Shown here: positions 63,449 to 64,000 of the stretch, one piece after another
Layout of the letters: each line of letters starts with the position of its first letter
How positions within the stretch are numbered: the first letter of the stretch is position 1
Source: an uncultured Gammaproteobacteria bacterium
GTDB taxonomy: Bacteria > Pseudomonadota > Gammaproteobacteria > UBA6429 > Thiohalophilaceae
DNA: 64,000 nt
Assembly: GCA_913064945.1 (NCBI GenBank)
Contig: CAJYAN010000009.1
Span: 1-64,000 of the forward strand
Direction: 5' to 3'
The notes under the pieces: generated by a model
Told to the model about the DNA's origin: nothing
The model's input: the letters and a program-made list of their open reading frames with translations, nothing else
Databases searched by the model: none
Translations under genes and position numbers: made by a program

Positions 63449-64000
63449 ATGAGCAAACCCATTCCCACGCCCGCCTGCGACGAATTTGACCCGAATAATC
63501 TCAATGTGGAACCGGCCCGTGAACGCATTCTGAGCAACGTCTCGGTCGTCGCAGGGGTTGAGCGAGTCGCGATTCGTGACGCACTGGATCGTATTCTTGC
63601 CGCCGATATCATTTCGCCGATTAACGTACCGCCTTATGCCAATTCTGCGATGGACGGTTACGCCGTTATCGCCAGTGACCTGCCGCCGGAGGGTGAGCGT
63701 AGTCTCAAGCTCCTCGGAACTTCCTTCGCAGGTACGCCCTTTGATGGGCATGTCGGTGCAGGCGAGTGTGTGCGGATTATGACGGGCGCAAAAATGCCAT
63801 CGGGTGCCGACAGTGTCATCATGCAGGAACACGTCCGTATAGAAAAAGACAGGATTGCCATTGGCCCCGGCCACACTGCCGGACAGAATGTCCGTCATAT
63901 CGGTGAAGATATCGGAGCCGGAAAACCGGTACTAACCGCCGGCAAAAAAATCGGCCCGGCCGAACTCGGTCTCCTGGCCTCGCTGGGTACACCGGAAGTG
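63449..64000 (+). CDS. moeA: Molybdopterin molybdenumtransferase MoeA (5' part, cut by the window end)
   Basis: 184 codons are inside the window, open to the right edge. The ATG at 63449 has AGGA seven bases upstream; an in-frame ATG two codons earlier is too close to it. MoeA inserts molybdate into adenylated molybdopterin. The N-terminal part shows INVPPYANSAMDGYAV, GECVRIMTGAKMPSGADSVIMQE and the start of the next domain (GPAELGLLASLG). Its neighbour mobA acts in the next step. Confidence 0.95.
   Translation, partial: MSKPIPTPACDEFDPNNLNVEPARERILSNVSVVAGVERVAIRDALDRILAADIISPINVPPYANSAMDGYAVIASDLPPEGERSLKLLGTSFAGTPFDGHVGAGECVRIMTGAKMPSGADSVIMQEHVRIEKDRIAIGPGHTAGQNVRHIGEDIGAGKPVLTAGKKIGPAELGLLASLGTPEV

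Overview
The window reads as a stretch of chromosome from a sulfur-oxidizing gammaproteobacterium. Two things point there. The left edge carries thiosulfate-oxidation genes (end of soxZ, then soxA) and a YeeE/YedE-type sulfur-compound permease. The housekeeping order matches well-known gammaproteobacterial gene strings: yebC-ruvC-ruvA-ruvB-tolQRAB-pal-cpoB-queE-queC, and queG/nnr-tsaE-amiB-mutL-miaA-hfq-hflX-hflK-hflC-DUF2065-hisZ-purA followed by rnr-rlmB-rpsF-rpsR-rplI-dnaB-alr. The species cannot be named from this sequence. I saw no insertion sequence, prophage, integrase or CRISPR array; the window looks like stable core chromosome with a few accessory insertions.

Layout. 1-1090: sox operon end with a strong terminator. 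1599-3101: tRNA-Lys and the permease. 3242-12818 (minus strand): preQ0 synthesis genes, the Tol-Pal envelope complex and the RuvABC Holliday-junction machinery, without ybgC. 12931-17376 (minus): a signalling module of two FHA proteins, a PP2C phosphatase and a CHASE2-TPR-Ser/Thr kinase, lodged between yebC and aspS. 17547-19677: aspS and a zinc-ribbon protein. 19934-24216 (plus): an unusual compact operon of an unknown protein, a short PRPP-synthetase-like enzyme, a DUF1614 membrane protein, an SDR oxidoreductase, a third FHA protein and a small protein. 24187-31146 (minus): an ABC-2 exporter, an HD-GYP phosphodiesterase and purL. 31294-32424 (minus): three tandem small DUF2173 (roadblock-like) proteins. 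32733-38182: an RDD membrane protein, lptFG (minus), then pepA-holC and an acidic repeat-bearing protein (plus). 38279-46407 (minus): alr, dnaB, the ribosomal S6/S18/L9 operon, rlmB and rnr. 46525-46611: tRNA-Leu. 47147-47695: mobB. 48011-60807 (minus): purA to nnr superoperon. 60837-61904: queG. 62112-62585 (minus): two tiny proteins that look like flagellar rod/hook D0 segments. 62678-64000: mobA and the start of moeA, cut by the window end.

How the genes work together. SoxA acts with SoxX to load thiosulfate sulfur onto the SoxYZ carrier, and the permease could move thiosulfate or another reduced sulfur species. QueC, QueE and QueG cover early and final steps of queuosine synthesis. Tol-Pal-CpoB, AmiB and LptFG serve envelope constriction, septum splitting and LPS export. 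MobA, MobB and MoeA serve molybdenum cofactor synthesis.

The parts most worth a second look are the miniature D0-like proteins, the DUF2173 trio, the kinase/phosphatase/FHA module with a further FHA protein about 5 kb away, the archaeal-looking PRPP synthetase paralogue in its own operon, and the acidic holC neighbour with repeated IP(V/T)L motifs. All functional calls come from reading motifs and from memory of families; no database search was run.
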